Assembly (NCBI GenBank): GCA_949752745.1
Contig: OX457031.1
Coordinates: forward strand, 47,387,257 to 47,451,256
Source of the DNA: Protula sp. h YS-2021
Taxonomy: Eukaryota > Annelida > Polychaeta > Sabellida > Serpulidae
Reading direction: 5' to 3'
Length of the DNA stretch: 64,000 nt
Shown: positions 1 to 8,755 of the stretch, one piece after another
Position numbering within the stretch: position 1 is the first letter of the stretch
How the letters are laid out: each line of letters begins with the position of its first letter
Notes under the pieces: model-generated
What the model saw: the letters and a program-made list of their open reading frames with translations, nothing else
Database searches by the model: none
Told to the model about the DNA's origin: nothing
Program-made: the position numbers and the translations under genes

Positions 1-207
1 CATCAAATTCTCTTATAGATTTTGCCAGTGTAGTTTTTTTAAATATATCATTATTAGTAATTATGATAATAAATAATTTTGAAATACAGGTGGTATCAAA
101 ACATTTTGTATAAAAGCAAATAAGTATTTTTTAAAAACTGTTACACTTAATTTCATTGCCAAGTATTTCAGTTTTTCTAGAAAGCTAAACTGTATATTAT
201 TTTGTAG

Positions 208-308
208 ATTCATTTTTGTCTTTCGCCATTGGTCAAGTCTGCCGTCCTGGCTTTTGAGGTTGACTGGACGCCCATGGCATGGCGTCTTTTAAACGATGCC
301 ACGCACAG
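208..308 (+). CDS. Orphan internal exon of an unidentified host gene
   Basis: An open 101-bp stretch is bounded by an acceptor (ttttgtag) and a donor (caggtatt). Read from the first base it is fully open and gives residues such as LVKSAVLAFEVDW and PMAWRLLND, which look like ordinary globular coding sequence. It would leave phase 2. No neighbouring exon was found to the right, so it may be the last visible exon of a gene lying to the left, or a pseudo-exon. Family not recognised. Confidence 0.3.
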
Positions 309-1042
309 GTATTAACATTCTAAATAACATTGTTTAAATTTGTATTTTAAAACTATGGTTCGTGTAGAGATGCTTTTGAAATGTGTCTTATTTGCACCTG
401 TATATTATTTTATTTTAAGTCAACATTTTCATATTGTCAAATGCCCTAATATGGATATAAAACACTCGAATATTTGCATATCGGCTCAATTATATTAGAG
501 GTGTATATTCAATATAAACAGAAATCAAAAGTATTCTAACCAAAAGAGAAAAAAAATACGAGTTTTGCTTCTGAAAGAAACGGGTACATATCTCTGCCGC
601 ACATTTGTTCTTTAGTGTTTAAACATAAATTGCAGATTCTGCAAATAGATTGTAGATGCTGCAAACAGACTGTAGATTCTACAAATCGAGCGTTCAAACC
701 AAATGCACAAGAACTGTCAGAACATAGGTCTGAATATGTGCCATGTCTTAACGAAATAGAGAAACTGATAGAGCTTCTCGCCAGTTAAGTAACAGCACTT
801 GTAAAGAATCCGGGACAGAAGGGCCCTGGACAAAAGGACCTTAGACATAAGGGCCTTTCCCAAAACGGCTTTTTCCAAAAAGGCCTTTCCCAAAACTGTC
901 TGGATGCCACTTGTAACATATAACTTATGCACCATGAAATGTCGTCCCTTTCCAAATAAAAAAATACTTAAACAATATGTGAACAAGTAACATTCACGTT
1001 GGATCTCAAAGTAATTACTAAAGGTTTGCAAAAACAGACTCG
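309..1042. other. Intergenic, no gene recognised
   Basis: AT-rich sequence. Around 805-900 there is a short degenerate repeat (variants of a ggccttt-ccaaaa unit) that gives rise to a repetitive minus-strand open frame (LGKA/LSRAL-type repeats). I do not consider that frame a gene. Confidence 0.5.
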
Positions 1043-1261
1043 TTAATACTTGCCTCCATATTGTCCTCCAAAGTACACCTGACTTCTTTGATGTCCTCCT
1101 CCTCCGCCATATTGGTTGCCTCCGTATCCACTCTTTTCTTGTGTTTTCCCAATAATGCCGATGTCATTCAGACTGGATCTGGTATTATCGCTCAGCGCCA
1201 TCAAAAGTGTGAATTTTATGAGTAACAGGTACACGATATAACGAATTTTAATAGGTCTCAT
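1043..1261 (-). CDS. Possible small secreted Gly/Tyr-rich peptide
   Basis: A 72-residue frame. The first 24 or so residues look like a signal peptide: basic start (MRPIKIR), then a hydrophobic stretch (YIVYLLLIKFTLLMAL). The C-terminal third is rich in glycine, tyrosine and glutamine (GYGGNQYGGGGG, then GGQYGGKY). This composition is seen in secreted structural or antimicrobial peptides of invertebrates. There is no family match I can name, and no promoter or intron evidence, so it could be a chance frame in a short GGN-rich repeat. Confidence 0.3.
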   Translation of the reverse strand: MRPIKIRYIVYLLLIKFTLLMALSDNTRSSLNDIGIIGKTQEKSGYGGNQYGGGGGHQRSQVYFGGQYGGKY

Positions 1262-2036
1262 GTCTGTGGCTTATCTGTTCTTACTATAACCACAAGTTAA
1301 AGAATAAATAGCAGTTTTTAATTTTAAAATTGAAAAGTTGTTACCCTAAGTGAAAAGAATTTTCCCGAACTAAGTGGTCTTTCTTGCAAGTATCACGCGT
1401 TTGACAATTTCGATGCCGGCCGTTTAATCTGACATAATATTATCATAGTGAATTTATCGTGTTACATAGAAAACAATGAGCCTGGGGTGTAAGATTTAAA
1501 GACTCTAAATTGCTCGAAACTGCGCATGTGCGATACGATGAGAAGGAAATTGTACAATTAACTAAGCAGTGATTTATATGTTAATCTTGAGCAAAGCTAC
1601 GCATAGTCTATTCGATAACACGCCGTGTAATGTGTCGCCGAGTTGTGCCCTGGGGCCACTTATGACACAACGAGATTAAAAACATGACTAATTATAACGC
1701 AGCGATGCCTGCTAGTCTGTGAAGCAGTTACACGCTTTCACATAAAAACGCTTGTATCCGGCCTTGTCTAATACATGCTCTACAAGGATTGGTTTTGCAC
1801 CAAAGTACCTCATTCTCTTAAAATTATTCAGCGGAATGATGATTAAAATCCTGAACTTTCTATAAAATAAATTATTAACATTTAACGGGGCATTAGAGGT
1901 TAAAGGGCTTCGTCATCCCCTCCCCCCCCCCCCCCCAATGTTTTGTTTTAGTATCTTATAATTTCCAATCGGAACTAAGGCCACAATTTATGCCTTACTT
2001 AAACCTTCACCCGAAGTTTATACACTTTTTCATTAT
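1262..2036. other. Intergenic, no gene recognised
   Basis: Non-coding AT-rich sequence with a poly-C run near 1920-1937. No long frame, RNA gene or repeat boundary seen. Confidence 0.5.
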
Positions 2037-4184
2037 AGAGACCTTTTGCAAGAAGTAAAAACTTCCCATTTTACGTCTCATTTCACTTCTTGCGCATGCC
2101 GTGTGCAAAATGAACTGTTTCTTGATAAGTTTTGAATTGGCAAACACGATTCAGGAGTAAACATTACTTCTTGAACAATGCGTTTTTGCCATTGATTATT
2201 TAGTACATTCGTATAACTAACCATGTTACTTAATCCTTTGTACACATGTTGAATGTTTTATTCCTTTTGAATTAGAAACTTTAGCTGTAAATTATGACAT
2301 AAAATCTGTCATGAATGTGAATACATGTACTTCCATGCGACCAAAACAAAGCTTCGATTCATTTTTTAGAATTGTGGTAAATGATTCAAATTAACTCACG
2401 CTTGAAATAAGAATGTCATATAATCTTATTCATACTTCTTTACAAAAACACTTGAATACTTGCTCGTTTCTGTTGAAACTGAATTTTATTACTTTTTTCG
2501 AAAGATTTTACTTTTCATTTCAGAAGTCTTTTCAGATTTGGAGGGGTAACTTCTTTGCAAAAGGTCACTAATGATATGGCACTTTCTTGCCACTTATTGT
2601 GTGCTACAACTGGACATTACCAATGACATTGCACTAAATTATAAAAAAAATGCATCATTTACTCCTATTAATTATGTTACAATTCTGTTGTTCTAGCTAT
2701 GATATGCTAGTTACATTCTATCTGAGGCTTGAGCGGAAGCCTATACACTCCAGTAAGCATTCCAATGTCGGATGGACGTCGCACCCGACGTCGGATGAAC
2801 ACCGATTTTTGGCTGTTTATTGTAGTCGAAACAAGGTCTATCTACCGACGTTGCAAATGGAAGTGGAAATAAATTTAATTCAACGTTGTACAGACGTCGT
2901 TAAAAAGAATCTAGAATTGCCGTTTAGACAGTGGCAATGATAAGGTGTCGTCGGCACCCCCACGTCAAAGTACCCCCACTCTTTGGTCATTCGGTAACGC
3001 AAAGCAAGTATGAAGTCTAGTGTCATGAATATTTTCTTAAAGCACTCCTGGAATTCTCATATTTCGCGTCCACCCTTTCTTCTATTTTCGATTTCCCATT
3101 TCCGGTGTACGATAACATGATGATGTTATTGTTTTGTTGTGACCTCAGATGTCTAAACAACTTCTTTTATTCGACGTCTATACAACGTCGATTTTTCGAC
3201 GTCTTTTTAACTTCAGGACAAAAACGTTGAATAGGCGTCGCATAAAGTGGGGCTTAGTGTGTGACCAATAGGAACGTCTAAACAATGATGCTTATCCAAC
3301 TTTTGTTCTATGTTGTGGCAAAGATGTTGATAAAAAGTTAATCTTTGGTCGCAACCAAATTACAACCAGATTCAATATTGCAGTTTGGACCGATCGACAT
3401 CGCAAAGTCAATTTGACACTGGATCGTTTACTAGGGTCGCTGTGCTCCACCCTGCTGTCCAGACATCGCGAACATACATGTCTGTGTCGAGAATGAAACC
3501 TTTACCACACTGTTCATATGTCGAGAACCCAGAAGCATGTATTGAGAAGGAAGATTCCACCCCTCTCCTCAGATATCGAGAACTCAAAGATAAAACAGCC
3601 CGAGCGAGTGGCCTGATCTGCAGGCTGTAGCACAGGTAGCACGAGATCTTCTTTGGCAAGAAGTTAACTTTTCTACTTATGCCTGAAAGGATTTTTGAAA
3701 AGTAATATCTTTCGATAAAGTGTTTTGCAAGAAGTAGAATTTATTTTCAATAAAATGGAGTAAATATTCACCATGTTTTTATAAGGAAATAGGAAGAAGA
3801 TTATACGACGTTCTCATTTCATACTTGAGTAAGTGAGTAAATCAGTTACCAAAACCTTATAAATCGAAGCTTTGTTTTGGTTGAATAGAAGTACATGCAT
3901 TGAAATTCATGAGGGATCTTATTTCTTAATTTACAGCAAAATTTTCTAACTCAAATTTGAATAAAACATGCAACATGTGTACAAGGGATTAAGCGACTTG
4001 ATCAGTTACACCAATATATCAAATAATCAATGACAAAAACATATTATTCCACAAGTAATGTTTACTCCTGAATCGTGTTTGAAAATTTAAAACGTTTCAA
4101 GGAACGTTTCATTTTGCACACGGCACAAACGAGAAGTGGAATGTGACGTAAAATGAGAAGTTTTTACTGCTTGCTAAATGTCTC
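2037..4184. mobile_element. 2.1-kb element with long terminal inverted repeats
   Basis: The sequence at 2037-2560 is repeated in inverted orientation at about 3660-4184. The outer ends read gagac(c/a)ttt-gcaag-agtaaaaacttc on both sides, and the shared inner segments include the gtaaacattacttcttg / caagtaatgtttac region. No long frame lies inside, so this looks like a non-autonomous DNA transposon. The repeats have diverged, which indicates age. Another AACGTC-rich repeat lies within it (2745-3290). Target duplications were not resolved. Confidence 0.55.
2745..3290. repeat. AACGTC-rich MITE-like repeat, nested
   Basis: Starts with a cagtaagcattccaatgtcgg-type end and contains many short gacgtc and aacgtt motifs in both orientations. 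The same family occurs at 40075-40656, where both inverted ends are clear. The right end of this copy is uncertain. Confidence 0.4.
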
Positions 4185-4301
4185 TTGTGTCAAGCACACA
4201 CTTTCAGTAGTGCGTAGCTTGGTGCATCGATAATGGAAGAGAGGGGAACATGGTTGCACGCACTCATTGGACGTATGTACGCGTACTTGATATCACAAAC
4301 C

Positions 4302-4302
<1 letters not shown>

Positions 4303-4378
<76 letters not shown>
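4303..4378. repeat. (TA)n microsatellite
   Basis: Uninterrupted TA dinucleotides abut the left end of the pogo-like MITE. TA resumes after its right end at 24709, as expected for an insertion at TA. Confidence 0.95.
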
Positions 4379-4381
<3 letters not shown>

Positions 4382-4473
4382 TGGAACCTCTGAAATCGGA
4401 CCACCCTTGGGACCGGATAAAATGTGCAAGTTTGATGTCAAAACACATAAATTATTTCAATTTTATCTTTGAG
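4379..4473 (+). mobile_element. pogo/Tigger-like MITE, left fragment
   Basis: Begins CAGTGGAACCTC directly after TA. It matches the inverted right end of the intact copy at 52603-53291. It is cut at TTTGAG by the Polinton and resumes at 22406-22713, then again at 24469-24708 after a second insertion. CAGTGG ends with TA target duplication fit the pogo/Tigger branch of Tc1-mariner. No transposase is encoded. Confidence 0.75.
4468..4473. repeat. Left target-site duplication of the Polinton (TTTGAG)
   Basis: Six bases, TTTGAG, precede the element and recur exactly at 22406-22411. Six-base duplications and 5'-AG...CT-3' ends are the signature of Polinton integration. Confidence 0.9.
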
Positions 4474-4724
4474 AGTAGTTGAGAAACGAGAGTTCTGGAC
4501 CAAAAATTGGCGCCAAAATGACGTCACAGGGTGGTCCAGAACTCTCATGAGAGTTCTGGACCAGATGGTAATTGAAATAGCGCGCGCCTGTATGAATGAC
4601 GTCATAATGAGGTCATCATGACATCATTAGTCACGTGACATGTCAATCATGTGTCACGTGTCATATGTCACATGACCTGTCAATCATGTATATGAGGAAA
4701 ATTTTCCCGATCAATAACCTTCTG

Positions 4725-4810
4725 ACCTGAATGGCTCAGTTGGTAGAGCGCAGGGCCCACAATGCTGAAGCATGATCTGAAGGTCGGTGGTTCGAGCCCG
4801 CCCTCCGGCA
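4725..4810 (+). ncRNA. tRNA-like sequence 1 in left TIR
   Basis: An A box (TGGCTCAGTTGG), a perfect D stem (GCTC/GAGC) and a B box (GGTTCGAGCCC) with a T stem are present. Acceptor-stem pairing is poor and the variable region is long, so this is tRNA-derived rather than a clear functional tRNA. The right-TIR copy has CCCTTAA in the anticodon loop, compared with CCCACAA here. Confidence 0.55.
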
Positions 4811-4963
4811 CTACTTTCACTTTCTGTCAATCATATCATTTAGGTTGTCAAAGTGAGTCTTTAGTCACGTGACCTGTCAATCATATGTCACGTGACCTAT
4901 AAATCATGTTTCATGTGGCTCTAATTGTATATGAGGACTATTTTCCCAATCATTAACCTTCTG

Positions 4964-5048
4964 GCCGGAATGGCTCAGTCGGTAGAGCATAGGACCCGTA
5001 AGCGGACCCATGATCTGAAGGTCAATGGATCGAACCCGCCCTCGGGCA
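4964..5048 (+). ncRNA. tRNA-like sequence 2 in left TIR
   Basis: Paralogous to unit 1, including flanking sequence (tatgagga, ttttccc, aaccttctg), so a segment of about 230 bp was duplicated locally. The A box (TGGCTCAGTCGG) and a B-box variant (GGATCGAACCC) are present. The acceptor arm pairs better than in unit 1 (GCCGGAA with CTCGGGC), but the T stem is weaker. Confidence 0.5.
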
Positions 5049-5056
5049 CCACTTTC

Positions 5057-5226
5057 ATATCATGGGGACCCCCCCCCCCCTGGTGAAGAATCATATACCA
5101 TGGGGACCCCCCCCCTGGTGAAGAGTCATATACCATGGGGACCCCCCCCGGTCAAGAATCATATAGCATAGGGACCCCCCCCCCCCGGTGAAGAAGTATA
5201 TCATATCATGGGACCCCCCCCCCCTA
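5057..5226. repeat. C-run minisatellite in left TIR
   Basis: Four to five units of the form catggggacc-C(n)-ggtgaagaatcatat. The C-run lengths vary between units and between the two TIRs. Confidence 0.85.
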
Positions 5227-5547
5227 GGATGTGATTCAACACTCCTATAAGAGCACATTGTCTGTGCACATATACATCATTCAAGCTCTGACTGCCGTTG
5301 GATACACAGGGGAAAAAAGTGAAAACAGTTGCTCTTACCTATTGTGTTGTGCTGTGCTGTTCAAGAACAAGTGAAGGATTGACTGGAATACACATAGGAG
5401 ACGAAGTGAAACATTGACTATTCTTTGGAAAAAGGAAGTGAAACATTAGCTATTCATTGGAAAAGAGAAGTGAAAGATTTGGTTATTCTTTGGAAAAGGG
5501 AAGTGCAAGATTGGAAGACAAATTAACCAATGACTTGTGGTAAGTCA

Positions 5548-5585
<38 letters not shown>

Positions 5586-5586
<1 letters not shown>

Positions 5587-5616
5587 AGTTGAAGTGAATT
5601 CAAAACTTTGTAAAAT

Positions 5617-5620
<4 letters not shown>
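5586..5620 (+). repeat. Fragment of the element's first gene between poly-T runs
   Basis: Thirty-five bases match 7256-7290, near the 3' end of the gene at 6883-7302, with one mismatch. They are flanked by T runs of more than 30 bases on each side. The mirror copy lies at 21260-21294. Confidence 0.85.
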
Positions 5621-5657
<37 letters not shown>

Positions 5658-5837
5658 GTAACATTATGTTACATTATGTAACACAATGTGACACAATGTT
5701 ACACTATGTTACATCATGTGACACTTTGTTACATCACGTGACTATGTAACATCAAATAGCTATATGACTATTGAATTGCTATATGAACATAATTAGTCAA
5801 ACGTATGTATGTCATTATCAGATCGTTCAACAGAGAA

Positions 5838-5910
5838 GTCGTAATGGCTCACTGGTTAGAGCGAACGACTAGCAACCTAAGAGCCCCGGGTTCGGTTCCC
5901 GGCTGGGACA
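5838..5910 (+). ncRNA. tRNA-like sequence 3 in left TIR
   Basis: A 73-base unit with a D arm (GCTC/GAGC), a CTAGCAA anticodon-type loop (AGC, alanine-like) and a perfect T stem (CCGGG/CCCGG). The acceptor and anticodon stems contain mismatches. It is the most compact of the three units. Confidence 0.55.
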
Positions 5911-6299
5911 AAAAAAATTTTTTTTGGTTATTTTTAGTTTTTGCTCATTTTTATGACTCTGTGACATTATGTGACAACATGTGACTGTGACATCATGTGA
6001 CTCTGTGACATTATGTGACTGTGTAACTTTTTTTAAATTTTTTTATTTTTTTATTATTATTATTATTATGATAATATTTAATTAGTCATATTTCAATGGT
6101 TTCCCCATTGCAATAACTACACATAGCATAAGTGCACTCGTACAGAGTGTGGGAGAAAAACTGATTGATAAATTCAGAGTGCACTCGTACAGAGTATGGG
6201 AGAAAAACCGATCGATAAATTCAGAGTGCACTCGTACAGAGTGTGGGAACGATCAATAAATTTGAGAAGGAATGGGATTTTCCCTACGTTAAGTCCAAT

Positions 6300-6800
6300 G
6301 TTATGTTTTAAGTTATAGTAGTTGGAAAATGACACTTCTAAAACACATTTAACAAATGTAGTTTTTAACACCATATAATATATAAAATAAATTTGAACAT
6401 TTTAGCATGCTACTTATTTGAATGTTCTAAAGTTATAGTAGTGGGAAAATGGTGGTTCTAGACCAACTTTAACAAATTTAGTTTTTAACACCATATGATA
6501 TATAAAATAAGTTTGAACATTTTAGCACGCTACTTATTTGAATATTCTAAAGTCATAGTAGTGGAAAAATGGTGGTTCTAGACCAATTTTAACAAATTTT
6601 GTTTTTTGACAAAATATGATGTATAAAATAAGTTTAAACATTATACAATGGTGTAGTAGAGTAAAAATGAGGGTTCTAGACCAACTTTAACAAATTTTGT
6701 TTTTTGACAAAATATGATGTATAAAATAAGTTTGAACATTTTACCATGGTGTAGTAGGGTAAAAATCAGGGTTCTAATCCAAAATTTAATTTTTTTTTGA
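6300..6800. repeat. Roughly 120-bp tandem repeats in left TIR
   Basis: About four diverged units, each with a ggttctagacc-aactttaacaaat core followed by an atataaaataagtttgaacattt segment. They sit just upstream of the rightward genes and are mirrored in the right TIR, upstream of the polymerase gene. Confidence 0.85.
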
Positions 6801-6882
6801 AAACATATTATGCTTTTCTTTTCTTAATGCTTTCAGGTATCGTCAGAACACATCGCTCTCCGCTTTCACCTGATTATTAACA

Positions 6883-7302
6883 ATGTCAACATTACTTCTT
6901 CACCGATGTGTAGAGACCATGGATGACGTCTTCAAAGTGAACTATGTTGACTATGTGTTTTCAAAGCTTCCTGCTTTTGAATCTAATTGGATTTTACAAG
7001 TGAAGAATTTGCATAAGCATTGGGAAGCTGTTGGAAAGATAATTCCAAGAGATGAATTCATCCGCTCATTTCTACAGGAATGTGAAGAACTACTTTTACC
7101 ATCAACTTACGACATTGATTCAGCATTTATCCGCGCGAATACAACTTGGGCAGCTGAACTCATGCTAGTTGTAGCTGCTAGAATTATTTTACATTATGAT
7201 GATGGCGTTCCATTGACGACGAATGCATCAGAACTTGTTCGATTCAACAATGAACGAGTTGAAGTGAATTCAAAGCTTTGTAAAATGTTTGAAGAACTAT
7301 AA
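6883..7302 (+). CDS. Hypothetical Polinton protein, paralogue of the gene at 8061
   Basis: 139 residues, first gene inside the left TIR; the start lies 19 bases past the TIR boundary. Function unknown. It shares a spaced pattern with the protein at 8061-8348: YVDY near the start, a His/Tyr-Trp pair near residue 45, and FI-x3/4-EC, then Asp and Ala. This suggests gene duplication. An alternative start at Met13 (MDDVFK) aligns better with the paralogue. No transmembrane segment or known motif. The 3' end of this gene supplied the fragment copied into both TIRs. Confidence 0.7.
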   Translation: MSTLLLHRCVETMDDVFKVNYVDYVFSKLPAFESNWILQVKNLHKHWEAVGKIIPRDEFIRSFLQECEELLLPSTYDIDSAFIRANTTWAAELMLVVAARIILHYDDGVPLTTNASELVRFNNERVEVNSKLCKMFEEL

Positions 7303-7375
7303 AAAAGCTGACTCTGCAATTTCTAATGGCATAAAAGGAGAAGGGTGAAGTGAAGTCATCATTCAACGCGCAGCC

Positions 7376-7996
7376 ATGGAGAAGACAAGCAGCTTTAAAA
7401 TTAGTGCAAACTTAACCATTACTGTGGAGCATGGAGAATTTGGGCTATTTCTTCGAATCAAACGTGGAGAGAGATGGCTTGCTTTATCACCATCTTTGTG
7501 GAAGATTGTGTGTCAGAACTTGACAAGATTACGCAACATTGGCTTCAAACTGTACTTAACGCAAACGAAGTGGCTTGAAGTCATTTCATACTTGGATATG
7601 CGCTATGTGAGTTTTGTGCAAACATCACTGTTTGAAGGGAAAGAATATACGCGTTACATCAACATGAATGACGGTGAATGGGGGACATTGCTTCAGGAAA
7701 TCCATAGCATAACCTCAACCTTACTGCCATGTACGGAATGTCATGGGAAGAAAACTCCTGTTAAGCTGCAAAAGGACAATCGAATGAAAGTGTCAAAGCT
7801 ATCCAAGAAAAGACTGGCTGAAGTTCAATTGGAGAATATGGATGTGCAAAATCAACTTGGACTTACCTGTGAATATTGTGGTGCTTACGGATATGCTGAG
7901 GATTATGATTGTCACTGCCACAAGTACAATTGCAAGTTGTGTGAACCTGACAACTTCTGCAACAAGTGCGGCTCACTAACAGTATCTGCCGAGTAA
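7376..7996 (+). CDS. Cys-rich protein with PC4-like N-terminal half and LxCxE motif
   Basis: 206 residues. Residues 10-110 show two strand-rich units, each ending in a Leu/Ile-x-acidic/Pro-x-x-Trp helix start (ALSPSLW, INMNDGEW). The same pattern occurs in the leftward small genes at 14745-15795 and recalls the PC4 fold. Residues 117-121 are LPCTE, matching the LxCxE motif used to bind retinoblastoma-type pocket proteins. The tail (165-198) carries eight cysteines (C165, C168, C179, C181, C186, C189, C195, C198) and likely binds zinc. An LxCxE followed by a CxxC domain resembles small-DNA-virus cell-cycle regulators, but this is inference from short motifs. Confidence 0.75.
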   Translation: MEKTSSFKISANLTITVEHGEFGLFLRIKRGERWLALSPSLWKIVCQNLTRLRNIGFKLYLTQTKWLEVISYLDMRYVSFVQTSLFEGKEYTRYINMNDGEWGTLLQEIHSITSTLLPCTECHGKKTPVKLQKDNRMKVSKLSKKRLAEVQLENMDVQNQLGLTCEYCGAYGYAEDYDCHCHKYNCKLCEPDNFCNKCGSLTVSAE

Positions 7997-8060
7997 GACT
8001 GAGAGTCATTTGCTTGCCAGTCGTCAAAGTGTGTAGACGTGTCATATGGATATGTGAAAG

Positions 8061-8348
8061 ATGGATGTAGAAACGTTTTTCAAGGAGACGTATGTGGACT
8101 ACATGATAAGTGAACTGGCGCGTTTTGGATCTATTCAACAACAACTGGAACACTTTGACATCTATTGGGAACTTGCTCATTCCACGCTGAACGTACCGAA
8201 ATTACGTGAGGATTTCATCAAAGAGTGTGTGCTTTCAAACATTGACGGAGCTGAGGAGTTTGATGTGGAAGCAGCATATCACTTCGCTCGATTTGATCCA
8301 AGACTGTTTGATGAAGTGAGAGAGTGGTTAATCTACATTGCAGTATAA
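8061..8348 (+). CDS. Hypothetical Polinton protein, paralogue of the gene at 6883
   Basis: 95 residues, acidic and predicted helical. It aligns with the first two thirds of the protein at 6883-7302 (YVDY, then F-x-x-YW, then DFIKEC, then an acidic-Asp-x-x-Ala-Ala turn). Its TAA stop overlaps the ATG of the next gene at 8348 by one base. Function unknown. Confidence 0.7.
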   Translation: MDVETFFKETYVDYMISELARFGSIQQQLEHFDIYWELAHSTLNVPKLREDFIKECVLSNIDGAEEFDVEAAYHFARFDPRLFDEVREWLIYIAV

Positions 8349-8668
8349 TGACAGACATTACATTGAGACAATATATTGTGCAAAAGACATATTGTGAAGA
8401 AATGTTATTAGCTGTAAAAAAGTTTGCATGTTTAGTATGTCCTGCTTGTCAAAATGAAGAGTGTTCAGAACATACTTGTCATTCTGCATGTGTCTATACA
8501 TATTGGAATGAAGCTAAATATTACATTCATTTAGATAAAGTGTTAGATAATGCAAATCAACGTTGTGAAAAATATGGTGTAGATGCTATCACATTTGATG
8601 AATTAAGTAGTTGGTTAATGTTCATTGAAGATCAATGGACTTATTCACACCATTGTATCAATACTTGA
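8348..8668 (+). CDS. Small Cys/His-rich Polinton protein
   Basis: 106 residues from the ATG that overlaps the preceding stop. A longer frame opens at 8324, but it would overlap the previous gene more. Residues about 30-55 contain a cluster C-x2-C-x2-C-x5-C-x4-C-x3-C with two His, a likely zinc-binding module (CLVCPACQNEEC). The rest is charged and helical and may share ancestry with the two small proteins just upstream (YW followed by a long amphipathic helix). Function unknown. Confidence 0.65.
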   Translation: MTDITLRQYIVQKTYCEEMLLAVKKFACLVCPACQNEECSEHTCHSACVYTYWNEAKYYIHLDKVLDNANQRCEKYGVDAITFDELSSWLMFIEDQWTYSHHCINT

Positions 8669-8755
8669 TTTGTAAGATATGTTGATAAAATGCAAGATGT
8701 GTTGATAAAATAAAATGTAAGATATGTTAACAAGTGTTAATCATTTAGTGTTAAC

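Larger units (their letters stand above)
4474..6864 (+). repeat. Polinton left terminal inverted repeat (2391 bp)
   Basis: Inverted copy of 20029-22405. The repeats part just after the shared gctctccgct. Differences are small: lengths of C and T runs, and a few bases in the first tRNA-like unit. It holds three tRNA-like sequences, two long T runs around a gene fragment, C-run repeats (5057-5226), a repeat around cactcgtacagagt (6125-6245) and about four units of a 120-bp repeat (6300-6800). No host-like gene. Confidence 0.95.

Noticed and set aside
4190..4472. Two open frames across the TA run
   Set aside because: Poly-Tyr/Ile repeats are translations of the microsatellite, not genes.
5057..5226. 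CRISPR-like array of spaced repeats
   Set aside because: Units are tandem, differ in C-run length, have no unique spacers and lie in a eukaryotic transposon.
6174..6374. 66-codon frame in the left TIR, repeated at 20519-20719
   Set aside because: It is the same sequence on the two inverted arms, lies in minisatellite DNA and has no coding features.
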